Positions 42,107 to 43,554 of a DNA stretch of 43,554 nucleotides are shown one piece after another. The notes below the pieces were generated by a model that did not search any database, had not been told where the DNA came from, and saw nothing but the letters and a program-made list of their open reading frames with translations. The stretch's first letter is position 1, and each line of letters begins with the position of its first letter. The DNA lies in assembly GCA_030041385.1 (NCBI GenBank), contig JASHNY010000196.1, forward strand, positions 1 to 43,554, written 5' to 3'. This DNA is from Alphaproteobacteria bacterium (lineage in GTDB: Bacteria; Pseudomonadota; Alphaproteobacteria; ATCC43930; CGMCC-115725). The position numbers were made by a program, and so were the translations under genes.

Positions 42107-43554
42107 CCCGACGCCCGAATCCCTCACTCAGTTGCGCGCCGCCGCGATGGCCGGCGATCCCGGTGACGCGCTGCCCAAGGTCGAGGCGGCGTTGCGTAAC
42201 TATCCGGACGACCCAGGGGTACAGAAGTACGCGGGCGTGCTGCATTATCGGCGAAAGGAATTCGGGCTCGCCGAGCCGTTGCTCACCCGGGCGGTATCCG
42301 CCGCGGCGACGGACTTTGAGGCGGCGATTTTCCTGATGCGGGTCTACTACAACATCGGCAACGACCAAAAATGCGAACTGACAGCCCGCGCCTTGCTAGG
42401 ACTGCAGCCGCACAACGCCGACGCGCTGCGGACGCTGGGCCGCATCTATAACCGGCGCAACGATTGGGCGCAGGCCGCCGAGGCGTGGCGGCATCTTGCC
42501 GAAGCCAATCCGGGGGAGGCGGAGGCACCACTGCAAGCCGCCCGCTCCTATCGTCGCCAAGACTTCGCCGCCGAGGCGCTGGAGTTCGCGAACAGAACGC
42601 TCTCGGTGGAGCCTGCCAATGCGGAGGCATTGCGCATCAAGGTCGAGGCGGCAATTGCGCTTGATCGATATGAGACCCTGCCGTCCGTCATCGTCGCTTA
42701 TTTCGATCTTCATCCGGATCGGGCGTTGGCTTTGATCGAGCGGCTGGCGCAAGGAAAGGACGTGCCGGCAGCGGCAGCCATGCTGGCCGCGCTTGCCGCC
42801 GCCCATCCTATGGACGAAGCGGTGTCCCAGACGATCGAGACGGCGGCGGAGGATTGGCGCGTTCTGGCAATTCGCAGCGAATTGCAGCGCAACGATAAAG
42901 AAGCGGCGATCTGCCTGGGTGCACTGCGCACATTGAGGCCTGAGGACCAGACGCTCACGGAAAGCCTGGACCGCATCAAGCGCTATTTTCTTACGACGAT
43001 GAAAGATGCCGCGCTGGTCGGCGACAACGATGCCACCATCGACGCCGCCGAAATGGTGCTGATGGTCGACCCTGGTGCCGACGAAGCGTGGTTTGCGATC
43101 GGTCGAAGCCGGCTGGTTCACAATGATCCCGGCGGAGCGGTCGCACCATTGCGTTCTGCCGCCGAGAGCGACCCCGAAAACGCGTGGTATTTGCTCAACT
43201 ATGCACGAGCGCTGCAACAATCGGGAAACCTGATCCCCGCGATCCCCGTCTATCGCCAAGTGATAGAGTTGTCGAACGGCCGGGACACGCCGCATTCGGC
43301 CGAGGCCAGGCGAGTGCTCGGCCGCCTACCCTCCATGCTGCTGGCGCGGGCGCGAGAAGCGTTGAGCGAGGGCCGCCCGATGGAAGCGCTCGCCGTCCAT
43401 GAATTCCTTACGGTAGAGGCTCCGACCAATCCCGACTTCGAGGCGCTGTTGGCAGCGTCCCTCGACACCTTGCTCGCCGCGGTCAAGCAGGCATACAAGG
43501 CGCACTCGCCGGCGACCCGGCTATTGGCGGAACGCTTCCTCGGCTCCGATCCGG
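42063..43554 (+). CDS. TPR-repeat protein, tandem paralogue 2 (cut by window end)
   Basis: At least 497 codons with no stop before the window edge. It begins at a TTG (42063) behind GGGGAAGATC, giving LSDFVSEPESLLSSSP, then TPR-like repeats with DALRTLGRIYNRRNDWAQAA, FLMRVYYNIGNDQKC and later YLLNYARALQQSGNLIPAIPVY. It aligns with paralogue 1 over the first about 250 residues. An in-frame TAG at 42030 bounds the start, leaving TTG 42051 as the only alternative. Continues beyond the window. The function is presumably protein-protein scaffolding. Confidence 0.75.
   Translation, partial: MSDFVSEPESLLSSSPTPESLTQLRAAAMAGDPGDALPKVEAALRNYPDDPGVQKYAGVLHYRRKEFGLAEPLLTRAVSAAATDFEAAIFLMRVYYNIGNDQKCELTARALLGLQPHNADALRTLGRIYNRRNDWAQAAEAWRHLAEANPGEAEAPLQAARSYRRQDFAAEALEFANRTLSVEPANAEALRIKVEAAIALDRYETLPSVIVAYFDLHPDRALALIERLAQGKDVPAAAAMLAALAAAHPMDEAVSQTIETAAEDWRVLAIRSELQRNDKEAAICLGALRTLRPEDQTLTESLDRIKRYFLTTMKDAALVGDNDATIDAAEMVLMVDPGADEAWFAIGRSRLVHNDPGGAVAPLRSAAESDPENAWYLLNYARALQQSGNLIPAIPVYRQVIELSNGRDTPHSAEARRVLGRLPSMLLARAREALSEGRPMEALAVHEFLTVEAPTNPDFEALLAASLDTLLAAVKQAYKAHSPATRLLAERFLGSDP

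Overview
The window is GC-rich DNA from an alphaproteobacterium, most likely of the Rhodospirillales/Hyphomicrobiales type. This rests on marker families seen here: a TrcR-type (DUF1013) cell-cycle regulator, a COQ9-family protein, a DUF1192 protein, two YdcH (DUF465) proteins, a three-gene proton-translocating transhydrogenase (pntAA/pntAB/pntB, as in Rhodospirillum rubrum) and a Bfr/Bfd pair. I cannot name a species. No rRNA, tRNA, CRISPR array, integrase or insertion sequence was recognised, and no gene-free stretch exceeds 300 bp.

Layout. (1) 237-10756 is mainly organic-acid and CoA-thioester metabolism: a DUF5681 protein overlapping an oxalyl-CoA decarboxylase, a TauD/TfdA dioxygenase, an NAD-dependent epimerase, DUF1192, TrcR, a carboxylate-type MFS transporter, propionyl-CoA synthetase, a GFA-family protein and an acyl-CoA ligase. 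(2) 10789-24318 is mostly housekeeping: Kup potassium uptake, a second TauD-type dioxygenase, two YdcH proteins, UbiX, a TIGR02444 protein, a GGDEF diguanylate cyclase, purE-purK, def-COQ9, rpsU, the pnt operon, and an ECF sigma/anti-sigma pair. (3) 24369-25237 is an iron module, bfd then bfr on the minus strand, with three palindromic operator candidates. (4) 25348-35281 looks like a catabolic island: an AhpD-like protein, an uncharacterised protein built from two copies of one domain, a divergent Rieske oxygenase, a small secreted His/Trp/Tyr-rich protein behind an FNR-type palindrome, an amidohydrolase, a complete branched-chain-type ABC importer, and an Asp/Glu racemase-family protein. (5) 35334-38383 encodes a Tat-exported solute-binding protein and two permeases of a sugar-type ABC importer without its own ATPase. 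(6) 38439 to the window end changes in character: a Gfo/Idh/MocA oxidoreductase with an extra N-terminal domain, then two tandem paralogous TPR proteins. Part of this stretch is lower in GC and carries TTA codons rare elsewhere, suggesting a surface-glycan type accessory region running past the window edge.

How they may work together: the liv-type importer, Rieske oxygenase, amidohydrolase and racemase-like protein could bring in and break down an aromatic or amide/carboxylate compound. The acyl-CoA ligases, PrpE and OXC could activate or dispose of small acids, and the transhydrogenase would supply NADPH. No dedicated regulator lies beside the catabolic genes. The most unusual items are the internally duplicated protein at 26053-26889, the domain fusion at 38439-40070, the tandem TPR paralogues, the FNR-type palindrome at 28328-28353 and the palindromes around bfd-bfr.
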